Of a DNA stretch of 64,000 bases, positions 37,691 to 50,908 are shown one piece after another. The notes under the pieces were generated by a model. It had not been told where the DNA came from, made no database searches, and worked only from the letters and a program-made list of their open reading frames with translations. Location: the NCBI GenBank assembly GCA_933228675.1, contig OW121741.1, positions 24,275,224 to 24,339,223 on the forward strand, written 5' to 3'. A program made the position numbers and the translations under genes. This DNA is from Stomorhina lunata. Lineage: Eukaryota; Arthropoda; Insecta; Diptera; Rhiniidae. How positions within the stretch are numbered: the first letter of the stretch is position 1; every line of letters begins with the position of its first letter.

Positions 37691-38504
37691 TGATATCTTC
37701 ATGACACACCTATCTGTAATGATAGCACATATTTTCCAATGTCTTCAGCCAACATTTTATTAAACATTTACAACTTGTAATTGATTTCTTTTGTAACCCA
37801 AAAATTTTTATTAAACATAACGAAAAGTGTCATTATATTGAAAAAAAAAAAACTGCTTAATATTCATACAGACAAAAACCCAAAATAATTAAACAAAAAA
37901 ATTAAAATTATTTTACCTAATAAACAGTCTTTACAAGAAATTTCAACAACATTAAGTGCATAATAATTATATTTTTTAAAAATTAAAAAAAAAAATAAAA
38001 TATTCATAATTTCTTTTTTAGACGTGTCTTTACAAGAATTCAAGGAAATCCTAACGACTCTAGAAGAATAAAACTGTTAAAATTATGATTTACAATCAAC
38101 AAATGGGCGCCATTGGGGGGAATTGTAATAAACAATTAAAGTAACATTAATGTTTACAACCCAGTTACAAAACTAAGTGAAACAAAAGAATATTTTAATT
38201 ATCATAAAATAACTAATGACTTCTATTATTAAGAAATTCTTATCGAAAAACATGTAGAACACAGAATGTTTAGGGTTCTAGAATTATAATCAAGCCAAGA
38301 AACTGAGAATTATAAATTGCTAAGGGAATTGTAATTAATAATTTTAATAGAGAGAAAACATTTCAAATAATTAACAAGGTTCATTTAAAAGGGAAGAATA
38401 AATAATATAATAAGACTACATCATTTAATAAAATACTAAAAACTAAACTATTATATTTTTAGAATACGTCCATTACTACAAGACTACATACTATGTTCTA
38501 TATT
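37691..38504. other. 814-bp spacer between inverted 20-bp arms
   Basis: AT-rich single-copy sequence. It holds one weak exon candidate (38022-38071) and otherwise nothing recognised. Confidence 0.6.
38022..38071 (+). other. Candidate terminal exon with EF-hand-like C-terminal half
   Basis: A pyrimidine tract and splice-acceptor-like TTCTTTTTTAG end at 38021. From 38024 the frame reads VSLQEFKEILTTLEE then TAA. V-S-x-x-E-F is the pattern of the last five positions of an EF-hand loop plus the exit helix. An AATAAA stands 56 bases after the stop. If real, the preceding exon would supply the first half of the loop and lie outside the window or across a satellite-filled intron. A decayed look-alike (SLQEISTTLSA, stop) sits at 37931-37966. 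At 15 codons a chance match is quite possible. Confidence 0.22.
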
Positions 38505-40885
38505 TTATAGTTATTCCCTGTACTTCATAACCACTTCCTATACTAAACGACTACGTCCTGTACTAAAAGACTGCGTCCTATACTAAAAGACTACATTCTA
38601 TACTATTAAAATGCATCCTATACTATAAGACAACGTATTATAAGACTACGTCATGTACTATAAGACTACGTCCTATACTCTTAAACTACGTCCTATACTA
38701 TAAGACTACGTTATATACTATAAGACTACGTCCTATAATATAAGACTACATCCTATAATATAAGACTACGTTCTATACTATAAGACTACGTCCTATACTA
38801 CAAGACTACGTCCTATACTATAGAACATTGTAACATACTATAAGACTACGTCCTGCACTATACGACTACGTTCTATACTATAAGATTGCTATAAGACTAC
38901 AAGACTACGTCCTGTACTATAAAACTACATCCTTTACAATACGACTACGTCCTGTACTATACGACTAGGTCCTTAGTATAGGACTACGTCCCATACTAAA
39001 AGCCTACATCCTATACTATAAGGCTATGTTCTAACTTCAGACTACGTCCTATACTATAAGACTACGTCCTGTACTATAAGACTACGTCCTATACTCTAAG
39101 ACTACGTCCTTTACTATAAGACAACGTCCTTAACTACAAGACTACACAAGACTACATCCTATACTATAAGACTGCGTCCTATACTATAAGACCACGTCCT
39201 ATACTATAAGACTACGTCCTATACTAAAACACTACGTCCTATACTATAAGACTACGTCATATACTATAAGACTACGTCCTATACTATAAGACTACGTCCT
39301 ATACTATAAGACTACATCCTATACTATAAGACTACTTCCTATACTATAAGACTATGTCCTATACTATAAGACTACGTCCTATACTATAAGACTACGTCCT
39401 TTACTACAAGACAACGTCCTTAACTAAAGGAATACATTATGTAACAAACGACTACGTCCCAAACTACAAGACTACAGATGAAGAGAAGTTTAAAGTAGAT
39501 GCAATATTCTACAGAGACTATAAGACCACGTCCTATACTATAAGACTGCGTCCTATACAATAGGACTACGTCGGATACTATAAGACTACGTCCTATACTA
39601 TAAGACTACGTCCTATACTATAAGACTACGTCCTATACTATAAGACTACGTCCTATACTATAAGACTACGTCCTATACTATAAAACCACATCCTATACTA
39701 TAAGACCACGTCCTATACTATAAGACTACGTCCTATACAATAGGACTACGTCGGATTCTATAATACTACGTCCTATACTATAAGACTACGTCCTATACTA
39801 TAAGACTACGTCATATACTATAAGACTACGTCATATACTATAAGGCTACGTCCTATACTATAAGACTACGTCATATACTATAAGACTACGTCATATACTA
39901 TAAGACTACGTCCTATACTATAAGACTACGTCCTTTACTATAAGACTACGTCCTATACTATAAGACTACGTCCTATACTATAAGACTACGTCCTATACTA
40001 TAAGACTACGTCCTATACTATAAGACTACGTCCTATACTATAAGACTACGTCATATACTATAAGACTACGTCCTATACTATAAGACTACGTCATATACTA
40101 TAAGACTACGTCCTATACTATAAGACTACGTCCTATACTATAAGACTACGTCATATACTAAAGGACTACGTCATATACTATAAGACTACGTCCTATACTA
40201 TAAAACTACGTCCTATACTATAAGACTACGTCCTATACTATAAGACTACGTCGTATACTATAAGACTACGTCATATACTATAAGACTACGTCCTATACTA
40301 AAGACTACGTCCTATACTATTAGACTACGTCCTATACTATAAGACTACGTCCTATACTATTAGACTACGTCCTATACTATAAGACTACGTCCTATACTAT
40401 AAGACTACGTCATATACTATTAGACTACGTCCCATACTATAAGACTACGTCCTATACTATAAGACTACGTCCTATACTATAAGACTACGTCCTATACTAT
40501 AAGACTACGTCATATATAAGACTACGTCCTATACTATAAGACTACGTCCTATACTATAAGACTACGTCCTATACTATAAGACTACGTCCTATACTATAAG
40601 ACTACGTCCTATACTATAAGACTACGTCCTATACTATAAGACTACGTCCTATACTATAAGACTACGTCCTATACTATAAGACTACGTCCTATACTATAAG
40701 ACTACGTCCTATACTATAAGAGTACGTCCTATACTATAAGACTACGTCCAATATTATAAGACTACTCCCTATACTATAAGACTACTTCCTATATTTTAAG
40801 ACTATGTCCTATACTATAACACTACGTCCTGTACTATTAGACAACGTCCTTAACTATAGGACTACATCCTATAGTATAAAAGACT
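38505..40885 (-). repeat. 20-bp satellite, right arm, mostly homogeneous
   Basis: The same unit as the left arm, reverse-complemented (ATACTATAAGACTACGTCCT on the plus strand). From about 39570 to 40740 copies are nearly identical, with the GTCATATACT variant scattered. The outer part toward the spacer is diverged. A 44-base non-satellite insert lies at 39476-39519. Confidence 0.97.
39476..39519 (+). repeat. 44-bp foreign insert in the 20-bp satellite
   Basis: AGATGAAGAGAAGTTTAAAG, then TAGATGCAATATTCTACAGAGACT, copies 41437-41480 with one difference (GAAGAG for GAAGAA). The flanking DNA of the source is not included. Confidence 0.85.
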
Positions 40886-41655
40886 ATAAAAAATTCCCAA
40901 TTGTACCCAACAAATACTAATATTCTAACACTTAGGCCTCATTAAATATTTCATATTTTGAAAAACAAATTTTATATGAAAACTTTTATAGTTACATAAT
41001 TAAATACTCGTATCTAAATATGTTTACGATTACCATTTACAATGTTCTAAATAGTTTAAATATTCATATACAACATAATAAAATTACTATATTTAATAGA
41101 CCTTCATCCCCTTCCCTGTTCACTAATAAAATTATAAAATTCTATAACTTTATAATCGCTTTGGAAGGGTGACCCCTTCCAAAACTTCATTAAATATAAA
41201 TGAATTTATTTATATTAAAAACATGCTCCATAGAGTAGAAATTCGACAAATTTTATCTAATTATAAATGCAGTCGACATGCATTTAATAATATACTTTTT
41301 CCAAACTAACTATTATGTTGTTATATACTAGAATCTATTTAAATTTTAGGCCTATAAGGCATACTTTAGTATTAACCACTAACTAGTGCTTTGGAAAATC
41401 AAATATGAAAACGTTATTATTATTTTTGAGGTTTTAGATGAAGAAAAGTTTAAAGTAGATGCAATATTCTACAGAGACTTGGGTAATTTGCACAGATTGT
41501 TGTTTAATTCATGACTTGAGACAGGGGAGATGGAAGTTTTAAACTTATTGTACAAATATTGATTAGTTAACCCTTAGAATTGCTTGATTTGCAAAGGACT
41601 CAAATACCAATATGTCTTTCTTTCGAGAAATACAAATTTTTATTCATAAATTTAT
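40886..41655. other. Unique region between satellites
   Basis: AT-rich, no gene apart from a weak exon candidate at 41438-41512. Confidence 0.5.
41438..41512 (+). other. Weak coding-exon candidate; source of the satellite insert
   Basis: After an acceptor-like TTTTTGAGGTTTTAG the frame reads DEEKFKVDAIFYRDLGNLHR, then LLFNS and a TGA (41510-41512). I recognise no family. Its first 44 bases recur inside the 20-bp satellite with one change that keeps the amino acid (GAA to GAG). Composition is less AT-biased than the flanks. It could be a relic exon or chance. Confidence 0.2.
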
Positions 41656-41659
41656 TATA

Positions 41660-41940
41660 TTTTAAAATGAAAAATTTTTGAAAATTTTAAAAATAGAAAA
41701 TTTTAGAAAATTTTTGAAAAATTTTCTATAAAAATAGAAAATTTTTGAAAAATTTTCTATAAAAATAGAAAATTTTTTAAAAATTTTCTATAAAAATAGA
41801 AAATTTTTGAAAAATTTTCTATAAAAATAGAAAATTTTTGAAAAATTTTCTATAAAAATAGAAAATTTTTGAAAAATTTTCTGTAAAAATAGAAAATTTT
41901 TGAAAAATTTTCTATAAAAATAGAAAATTTTTAAAAAAGT
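41660..41940 (+). repeat. 31-bp satellite, forward, left remnant
   Basis: About nine units of the TAGAAAATTTTTGAAAAATTT type. The array is interrupted at 41940 by DINE-like sequence and resumes in the same orientation at about 44550, so the DINE block probably inserted into one array. Confidence 0.93.
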
Positions 41941-41944
41941 ATAT

Positions 41945-44378
41945 ATAACAAGTAAGAGTGGTATATTCGGCTTTGCCGAATCTTGGATACCCTTCACCAA
42001 TGGTGTTCCAAAAGTACTTAACGTAATTCGTAGCAATATTTGGTTATACTAGTATTATATGCAAAGAGTCTTTAAAATTAAGAGTCGGAAAACGAAAACC
42101 TTTTCGGTGGCGTCATCATCTAGAATAGTTATACACCCAAAGGTTATGTTTGGCAGGTGGCTGATGTCTAGGGAATCTTCACTTGGGTTCTAAAGTGGTC
42201 CCTTTGTGAAAGATAATGATTACTAGACTACAAGTAGAGAATGCATATTTAAGCCAGCCAGTAGCTTCGAAATAAAATAGACACATATTTTACGAACATT
42301 TAATAAAGTTCGATAGACCAGATAAACCATGCAGAAAAGATGCTTTAAAATGTAGATGCCCTTAGATTTGCAATAGCACATCGATTTGATAAAGTTTAAG
42401 TATTCTGACATGCAACCCAAAAACGCTGTGCCCAGTGAGGGTTGTGCACTTTAATTCGTACGAATTATCCAACTAGTAAAAGTTCTTGATTAGTTATGTA
42501 AAACTCTGAAGTTAGCGGACTGATTTAGGTCAAAGCTTTAACAATGATTGTCAATGTATACAAGCCTTAAAATTATAGGGTATACACTCTTAGTTTTAGA
42601 TACATACGTGAAATATATAGCTTTTGAATGGATGGTTATCAGCTTTGTCGGAAAAGTTTACTTATTAATTTGAAGTTAGTTAATTAATTAAAATGAACAC
42701 TTCATCAATAATATTTGGGATTTATAGTTCTTTCGATCTGTCCGATGGATGTTTGGAAAGTTTTGCTCTAGTTCTTTGTGCAATTTTAATGTGATTTAAT
42801 TTATCAGCATTAAATCGATTCCCGGTCGGGTTTATATGGGAGATTTCACTAAATGTGAATAGAGCTCGCCCATTTTCAATATCGAACTTTTCAAGAGATC
42901 AGAAATACTTTTGTCAAATGTTGTCCCTCTAGAAAGTTTATTTTAGGCGCTATTGTCCTGAATATCAATATTGTACGACGTATTTATACTAAATGTCATC
43001 ATCGTATCTATTATAATTTGTCATTTATTAGCTACTAAGAGATTGCCTTAGGCGAAGTTATACGGGATCAATTGTCAAACGTGAACGGATTTCTCCCAAT
43101 TGCAATTAAAAAATTAAAATTTTTGTTGATATGTGAGATACTTACATACATATGTAGGTTTTGAACGGATATCATGTAATTAGCTGCATTTTTGTACTTC
43201 CTAGGAAGATTACCTATAATTTGATATATAATACATTCTCAAATGTTATCATAATGTTCAAAAGTCAGACACAAAATTAAGATAAATGCAGTGTGTCTGT
43301 CTGCTAAAACCAGATTTGTGGAGCTCCTGAATTGTCCCACCCTGAATTTCAACATTGTCGATCAAAACACCATCGCTTAAACGCTAAATTATATCTACCA
43401 CAAATTACAGAATGCATCAGGATTTAGATAATCCCCTGCGAAGGACGCTATTAAACTTCATCAAAATAAACATCTGAGATATCGACAAAACAGGAGCTCC
43501 AAAAACTTGACTACAACAGAAAAAAGGACAGACAGGTAGACGGACGGACAGACAAACAGACGGACGGACGGGCAAACAAACAGACGGACGACAGACGGAC
43601 GGAGGTCGCGAAATCGATTCTTGTGCCGATTCTGAGTTGATCGGTACAATTTGAATGGTATTCATAATCAGATTTGTGGAGTATATATATCAGATTTTAG
43701 AAAATCCTCCCATAAAGAACGATGTCAAATTTCATCACAATCGGTCCATAAACACCTGAGATATCGCTGAAACAATACTTACAAAATGTAAACAAAATTT
43801 CTTAGACACGTACTTTGGGCAATTTGCTGTACATCAAATGTAGTGTTATGGCGATATCTCAATTGTTTATAGACCGCTTTTGATAAAATTTAATAACGTG
43901 CTTGGTGGGGGAATTTCCTAAAATCTGATATAAAATTTATGTAGGTCCGTACTAAAGGAGGATAGTTTTTCCTATTTCTGCATTTCATTTTTTCAACAAA
44001 CATTCTCTAATGTGTACTTTGGGCAATTTGCGATACATCAAATTCAGTGTTTTAGCGATATCTCAGTTGTTTATGAACCGATTTTGATAAAATTTTACAG
44101 AGCGCTTTGGGAAAATATATTCTACAATCTGATATATAACATATTATCACATGTACACCAGGAGTATATTTTTTCTCTTGTTATTTAAAAGTGTGTTTCA
44201 ATCAAAAATTTTAAAATTTTCGTCTAATTTTTGGTATTTTTTCGATATTTTCGGTGTTTATAAACCGATTTTAATGAAATTTAATAGCGTTCATTGCGGG
44301 AGAATTTCCTAAAATCTGATATATAATTTATGTAAGTCCATCCTCCAGGGGCTTCAGAAACTTGATTTCAACAGACAG

Positions 44379-44416
<38 letters not shown>

Positions 44417-44550
44417 GGACATCGCTTAATCGATTCTCCTCCCGATTCTGAGTCGATCGGTATAATTTTTATGGGGTCTACGATCACTAATAAATTACAA
44501 ACGGAATCACAAACTTATAATACCCTTTCACCTATTGGTGAAGGGTATAA
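41945..44550. mobile_element. DINE-like composite inserted in the 31-bp satellite
   Basis: It starts AACAAGTAAGAGTGGTATA with the hairpin TTCGGCTTTGCCGAA and TGGATACCCTTCACCA. It ends AATACCCTTTCACCTATTGG, TGAAGGGTATA. Between lie several repeated modules (ATATCTCAGTTGTTTATGAAC, GATTTTGATAAAATTT, GGGCAATTTGCGATACATCA at about 43810 and 44010). There are GACA/GACG microsatellites at 43527-43605 and 44371-44422, and CGATTCTGAGTCGATCGGTA near 44445. Its termini differ from family A and B, so a third DINE-like family (C) is suggested. Confidence 0.7.
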
Positions 44551-45885
44551 AAATAGAAACTTTTTTTTAAATTGAAAATTTTTGAAAAATTTACCATAAA
44601 AATGAAAAATTTTTTATAACAAAGAAAATTTTTTTGTAAATTTTAAATTTTTTAAAAAATTCCTATTTTTAAAAAATTTTAATACTTTAAAAAATTTTCT
44701 TTCAAAATAGAAAATTTTTGAAAATTTTTCTATAAAAATAAAAAAATTTGAAAAATTTTTTATAAAAATAAAAAATTTTTGAAAAATTTTTTATAAAAAT
44801 AGAAAATTTTTGAAAAATTTTCTATAAATATAGAAAATTTTTCTATAAAAAAAAAAAAAAAATTTGAAAAAGTTTCTATAAAAATAGAAAACTTTTGAAA
44901 AATTTTCTATAAAAATTGAAAATTTTTGAAAAATTTTCTATAAAAATTGAAAATTTTTGACAAATTTTCTATAAAAATAAAAACTTTTCGAAAATTTTCT
45001 ATAAAAATATATAATTGTTGTCTATAAAAATCGAAAATTTTTGAAAAATTTTCTATAAAAATAGAAAAATTTTGAAAAACTTTCTATAAAAATAGAAAAA
45101 TTTTGAAAAATTTTCTATAAAAATAGAAAATTTTTGAAAATTTTTTTATAAAAATAGAAAATTTTTGAAAAATTTTCTATAAAAATAAAAACTTTTTGAA
45201 AAATTTTTTATAAAAATATATAATTGTTGAAAAATTTTCTATAAAAATAGAAAATTTTTGAAAAACTTTCTATAAAAATCGAAAATTTTTGAAAAACTTT
45301 CTATAAAAGTAGAAAATTTTTGAAAATTTTTTTAAAAAAGTAGAAAATTTTTGAAAAATTTTCTATAAAGATTGAAAATTTTTGAAAAATTTTCTATAAA
45401 AATTGAAAATTTTTGAAAAATTTTCTATCAAAATAGAAAATTTTTGAAAAATTTTCTATAAAAATAGGAAAATTTTGAAAAATTTTCTATAAAAATAGAA
45501 AATTTTCTATAAAATAGAAAATTTTTCAAAATTTTTCTGTAAAAATAGAAAAAAATTATTGAAAAATTTTCTATAAAAATAAAAAATTTTTGAAAAATTT
45601 TCTTTAAAAATAGAAAACTTTTGAAAAACTTTCTATAAAAATAGAAAATTTTTGAAAAATTTTCTATTAAAATAGAAAATTTTTGAAAAATTTTCTATAA
45701 AAATAGAAAATTTTCTATAAAAAGAGAAAATTTTTGAAAAATTTTCTATAAAAATAGAAAATTTTTGAAAAATTTTGTATAAAAATAGAAAATTTTTGAA
45801 AAATTTTCTATAAAAATAGAAAATTTTTGAAAAATTTTTTATAAAATTAGAAAACTTTTGAAAAATTTCCTATAAAAATAGAATT
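44550..45885 (+). repeat. 31-bp satellite, forward, continuing
   Basis: About 40 units of TAGAAAATTTTTGAAAAATTT type with CTATAAAAA links, moderately diverged. Confidence 0.95.
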
Positions 45886-46215
45886 TTTTTTTTATATTTT
45901 TCAAAAATTTTCTATTTTTATAGAAAATTTTTCAAAAATTTTCTATTTTTAAAAAATTTTTTTTCAAATATTTTCTATTTTTAAAGGAAATTTTTCAAAA
46001 ATTTTCTGTTTTTAAAGGAAATTTTTTAAAAATTTTCTATTTTTAAAATTTTTTTTTTCAAATATTTTCTGTTTTTAAAGAAAATTTTTTAAAAATTTTT
46101 TATTTTTAAAAAATTTTTTTCAAATATTTTCTGTTTTTAAAAGAAATTTTTCAAAAATTTTCTGTTTTTAAAATAATTTTTTTTTTTTAAATTTTCTGTT
46201 TATTTTAAGAAATTA
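45886..46215 (-). repeat. 31-bp satellite, inverted segment abutting the forward array
   Basis: Units switch to TCAAAAATTTTCTATTTTTA at about 45890 with no spacer, just as at 7640. The segment is again short and has TTTTTAAAGG variants. Confidence 0.85.
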
Positions 46216-47120
46216 AAAAAAAAATTAATAACTTTGAATATCATCGAACTTTTGATTAAAACTGACAAATATAATTAACCAAAAATTACTTTGATGTTCA
46301 ACAAGAAATTTCATCCCTCAGACGAGTACATAAAACAAGAATTATTTGAAATGCCTTCCTTCCACCACCCTAGTTACCCGGTCGTTTAACACTTTACATT
46401 TTAATCCAATAATCGCATAATTGGCCATCTAAAGACTAAGTGGAAATCGAAAGATAAAAACTCAAAGACAAATATCGGCTGTCATCACAAAATGTTTTAT
46501 TGTATCTCGTATCTATCGAATCCTTAAAATTTTGAAATGTGAGTGCGTGTGTGGCTCATCAAGGAACACACGAACACATGACAGTTGTTATTCAATTGTC
46601 ATTTAGTTTTTATTATTTTTACTCGTAACTAAAAACAAACCCTTAGATCTAAACAGCCCTTGTTTTATTTGTATTTAAGATTATTTAAAAATTTGTTATT
46701 GTTAAAGAAAACATCAAATGTTATTTTTTCATTTCGTTGGGTTTTTTATTTCCGTTTCTATTGTTTAGCTTTAAAAAAATAAAAAAGGAATAATAGGGTT
46801 TTTTTCCAAACTAGTAACAGTTTTGAAGTGTTTCATTGTTTTTCTTATTTCGTCTAGTTTTCTTTAGAATTAAGTTTTATTTTTTTGTTAATTTTCATTT
46901 TTTCGAAATTCTTTTGTTATTTTTAAGTGGCAAAGATAAATAAGTTTGTCAATTTATTTGTTTGGGTTTTAACAACTTAAGAGACAATTTGTTTATTTTT
47001 CTTAAATGGAATATGTGGTCGTCATGGTAAGAGTATAATAAAATATTGAAAAATAAAAATTACTGGGAAAACATCCGAATTTTAATAAAGAACTCATAAC
47101 TATATATGTTTAAATTAAAG
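46216..47120. other. Unique region, no gene seen
   Basis: AT-rich with no frame of note. GAGTGCGTGTGTGGCTC near 46540 is the only GC-richer patch. Confidence 0.5.
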
Positions 47121-50100
47121 CCAGAACTGGAACTGAGTTATGTAGAACCGAACTAGAACTGAACTAGGACTGAACTAGAACTGAACTAGAACTGAACTAG
47201 AACTGAACTAGAACTGAACTAGAACTGAACTAGAACTGAACTAGAACTAAACTAGAACTGAACTAGAACTGAACTAGAACTGAACTAGAACTGAACTAGA
47301 ACTGAACTAGAACTGAACTAGAACTGAACTAGAACTGAACTAGAACTGAACTAGAACTGAACTAGAACTGAACTAGAACTGAACTAGAACTGAACTAGAA
47401 CTGAACTAGAACTGAACTAGAACTGAACTAGAACTGAACTAGAACTGAACTAGAACTGAACTAGAACTGAACTAGAACTGAACTAGAACTGAACTAGAAC
47501 TGAACTAGAACTGAACTAGAACTGAACTAGAACTGAACTAGAACTGAACTAGAACTGAACTAGAACTGAACTAGAACTGAACTAGAACTGAACTAGAACT
47601 GAACTAGAACTGAACTAGAACTGAACTAGAACTGAACTAGAACTGAACTAGAACTGAACTAGAACTGAACTAGAACTGAACTAGAACTGAACTAGAACTG
47701 AACTAGAACTGAACTAGAACTGAACTAGAACTGAACTAGAACTGAACTAGAACTGAACTAGAACTGAACTAGAACTGAACTAGAACTGAACTAGAACTGA
47801 ACTAGAACTGAACTAGAACTGAACTAGAACTGAACTAGAACTGAACTAGAACTGAACTAGAACTGAACTAGAACTGAACTAGAACTGAACTAGAACTGAA
47901 CTAGAACTGAACTAGAACTGAACTAGAACTGAACTAGAACTGAACTAGAACTGAACTAGAACTGAACTAGAACTGAACTAGAACTGAACTAGAACTGAAC
48001 TAGAACTGAACTAGAACTGAACTAGAACTGAACTAGAACTGAACTAGAACTGAACTAGAACTGAACTAGAACTGAACTAGAACTGAACTAGAACTGAACT
48101 AGAACTGAACTAGAACTGAACTAGAACTGAACTAGAACTGAACTAGAACTGAACTAGAACTGAACTAGAACTGAACTAGAACTGAACTAGAACTGAACTA
48201 GAACTGAACTAGAACTGAACTAGAACTGAACTAGAACTGAACTAGAACTGAACTAGAACTGAACTAGAACTGAACTAGAACTGAACTAGAACTGAACTAG
48301 AACTGAACTAGAACTGAACTAGAACTGAACTAGAACTGAACTAGAACTGAACTAGAACTGAACTAGAACTGAACTAGAACTGAACTAGAACTGAACTAGA
48401 ACTGAACTAGAACTGAACTAGAACTGAACTAGAACTGAACTAGAACTGAACTAGAACTGAACTAGAACTGAACTAGAACTGAACTAGAACTGAACTAGAA
48501 CTGAACTAGAACTGAACTAGAACTGAACTAGAACTGAACTAGAACTGAACTAGAACTGAACTAGAACTGAACTAGAACTGAACTAGAACTGAACTAGAAC
48601 TGAACTAGAACTGAACTAGAACTGAACTAGAACTGAACTAGAACTGAACTAGAACTGAACTAGAACTGAACTAGAACTGAACTAGAACTGAACTAGAACT
48701 GAACTAGAACTGAACTAGAACTGAACTAGAACTGAACTAGAACTGAACTAGAACTGAACTAGAACTGAACTAGAACTGAACTAGAACTGAACTAGAACTG
48801 AACTAGAACTGAACTAGAACTGAACTAGAACTGAACTAGAACTGAACTAGAACTGAACTAGAACTGAACTAGAACTGAACTAGAACTGAACTAGAACTGA
48901 ACTAGAACTGAACTAGAACTGAACTAGAACTGAACTAGAACTGAACTAGAACTGAACTAGAACTGAACTAGAACTGAACTAGAACTGAACTAGAACTGAA
49001 CTAGAACTGAACTAGAACTGAACTAGAACTGAACTAGAACTGAACTAGAACTGAACTAGAACTGAACTAGAACTGAACTAGAACTGAACTAGAACTGAAC
49101 TAGAACTGAACTAGAACTGAACTAGAACTGAACTAGAACTGAACTAGAACTGAACTAGAACTGAACTAGAACTGAACTAGAACTGAACTAGAACTGAACT
49201 AGAACTGAACTAGAACTGAACTAGAACTGAACTAGAACTGAACTAGAACTGAACTAGAACTGAACTAGAACTGAACTAGAACTGAACTAGAACTGAACTA
49301 GAACTGAACTAGAACTGAACTAGAACTGAACTAGAACTGAACTAGAACTGAACTAGAACTGAACTAGAACTGAACTAGAACTGAACTAGAACTGAACTAG
49401 AACTGAACTAGAACTGAACTAGAACTGAACTAGAACTGAACTAGAACTGAACTAGAACTGAACTAGAACTGAACTAGAACTGAACTAGAACTGAACTAGA
49501 ACTGAACTAGAACTGAACTAGAACTGAACTAGAACTGAACTAGAACTGAACTAGAACTGAACTAGAACTGAACTAGAACTGAACTAGAACTGAACTAGAA
49601 CTGAACTAGAACTGAACTAGAACTGAACTAGAACTGAACTAGAACTGAACTAGAACTGAACTAGAACTGAACTAGAACTGAACTAGAACTGAACTAGAAC
49701 TGAACTAGAACTGAACTAGAACTGAACTAGAACTGAACTAGAACTGAACTAGAACTGAACTAGAACTGAACTAGAACTGAACTAGAACTGAACTAGAACT
49801 GAACTAGAACTGAACTAGAACTGAACTAGAACTGAACTAGAACTGAACTAGAACTGAACTAGAACTGAACTAGAACTGAACTAGAACTGAACTAGAACTG
49901 AACTAGAACTGAACTAGAACTGAACTAGAACTGAACTAGAACTGAACTAGAACTGAACTAGAACTGAACTAGAACTGAACTAGAACTGAACTAGAACTGA
50001 ACTAGAACTGAACTAGAACTGAACTAGAACTGAACTAGAACTGAACTAGAACTGAACTAGAACTGAACTAGAACTGAACTAGAACTGAACTAGAACTGAA
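47121..50100 (+). repeat. 11-bp satellite, left arm, near-perfect
   Basis: About 268 tandem copies of CTAGAACTGAA. The first 30 bases are degenerate (CCAGAACTGGAACTGAG), one unit near 47247 reads CTAGAACTAAA, and I see no other variant to 50100. Each unit holds a BfaI-type CTAG. Confidence 0.98.
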
Positions 50101-50908
50101 TATCCTAGTTCTCTTTAGTCTTTGAAACTTTGTATATAACCTTATTAAGGAGGTTAAAAGCCATCAGTCAAACTTATCTCCTTTCGAAAACTTAAACGGA
50201 TTAGTTAAATGTCTTGTGTATTTGAATACGAGTAATTAACATTGTAGCAAAGTATTAAAGACACCATCTTAGCAAATACGGAAAAATACCAGATTAAAAC
50301 TAAAGACCAAAGGAATTAAATAAAATTAAAATAAAAACTAAATAAATAAGACCTTATTTAAAATGTACTCAACATATTGCTACAACTTGTACTAAAGGCA
50401 GTCAATCATTTAAGTAATCCGCATTAAAAACGCTTTTTATGTTTGAACAAAAAAAAGAAAATCCCAATTAAGAAGAAATAGAAATAAAACTGAAAACCCA
50501 TTGAAAACTTAAATACATTTTTCTGGTTGACTATAGCAGGATTAAAAGTAATTAGTGAATTTCAACATGGAAACCATATAGATGTGATGTGATAATGCCA
50601 CGAACAACGTCAACATTAGCAACAACGGCAACAGCAACTGCAACATGTAGAAATACAGAAAAGCCCAACAAAAAAGACTTTGAGATTCCACAAGACTCAC
50701 GTAATGTTTTATATGGTAAATGTGGTTGGAAAACAGTTTGAGAAAATTTTAAAAAATAAACAACAAATACCTATAATAACCTAAAGGAATTAAAAAGGCA
50801 TTAGCACATGTATTAACACAATATAATTAACTAGGAAATGAAGAAAAGGGTTGAATTTACTTAAGCGTTAATTATGTATGTAAGCTGGCAAATATTTATA
50901 TATTCCGC
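50101..50908. other. 808-bp spacer between inverted 11-bp arms
   Basis: Single-copy, AT-rich. ACAACGTCAACATTAGCAAC, then AACGGCAACAGCAACTGCAAC, is a CAA/CAG-type run near 50600-50645. No frame over 60 codons, no RNA gene seen. Confidence 0.6.

Noticed and set aside
38505..40885. CRISPR-like array
   Set aside because: The 20-bp units are contiguous, with no unique spacers. It is a eukaryotic satellite.
41788..42036. 82-codon minus frame rich in Phe-Tyr-Arg-Lys repeats
   Set aside because: It runs through 31-bp satellite into a DINE-like terminus, with no independent support.
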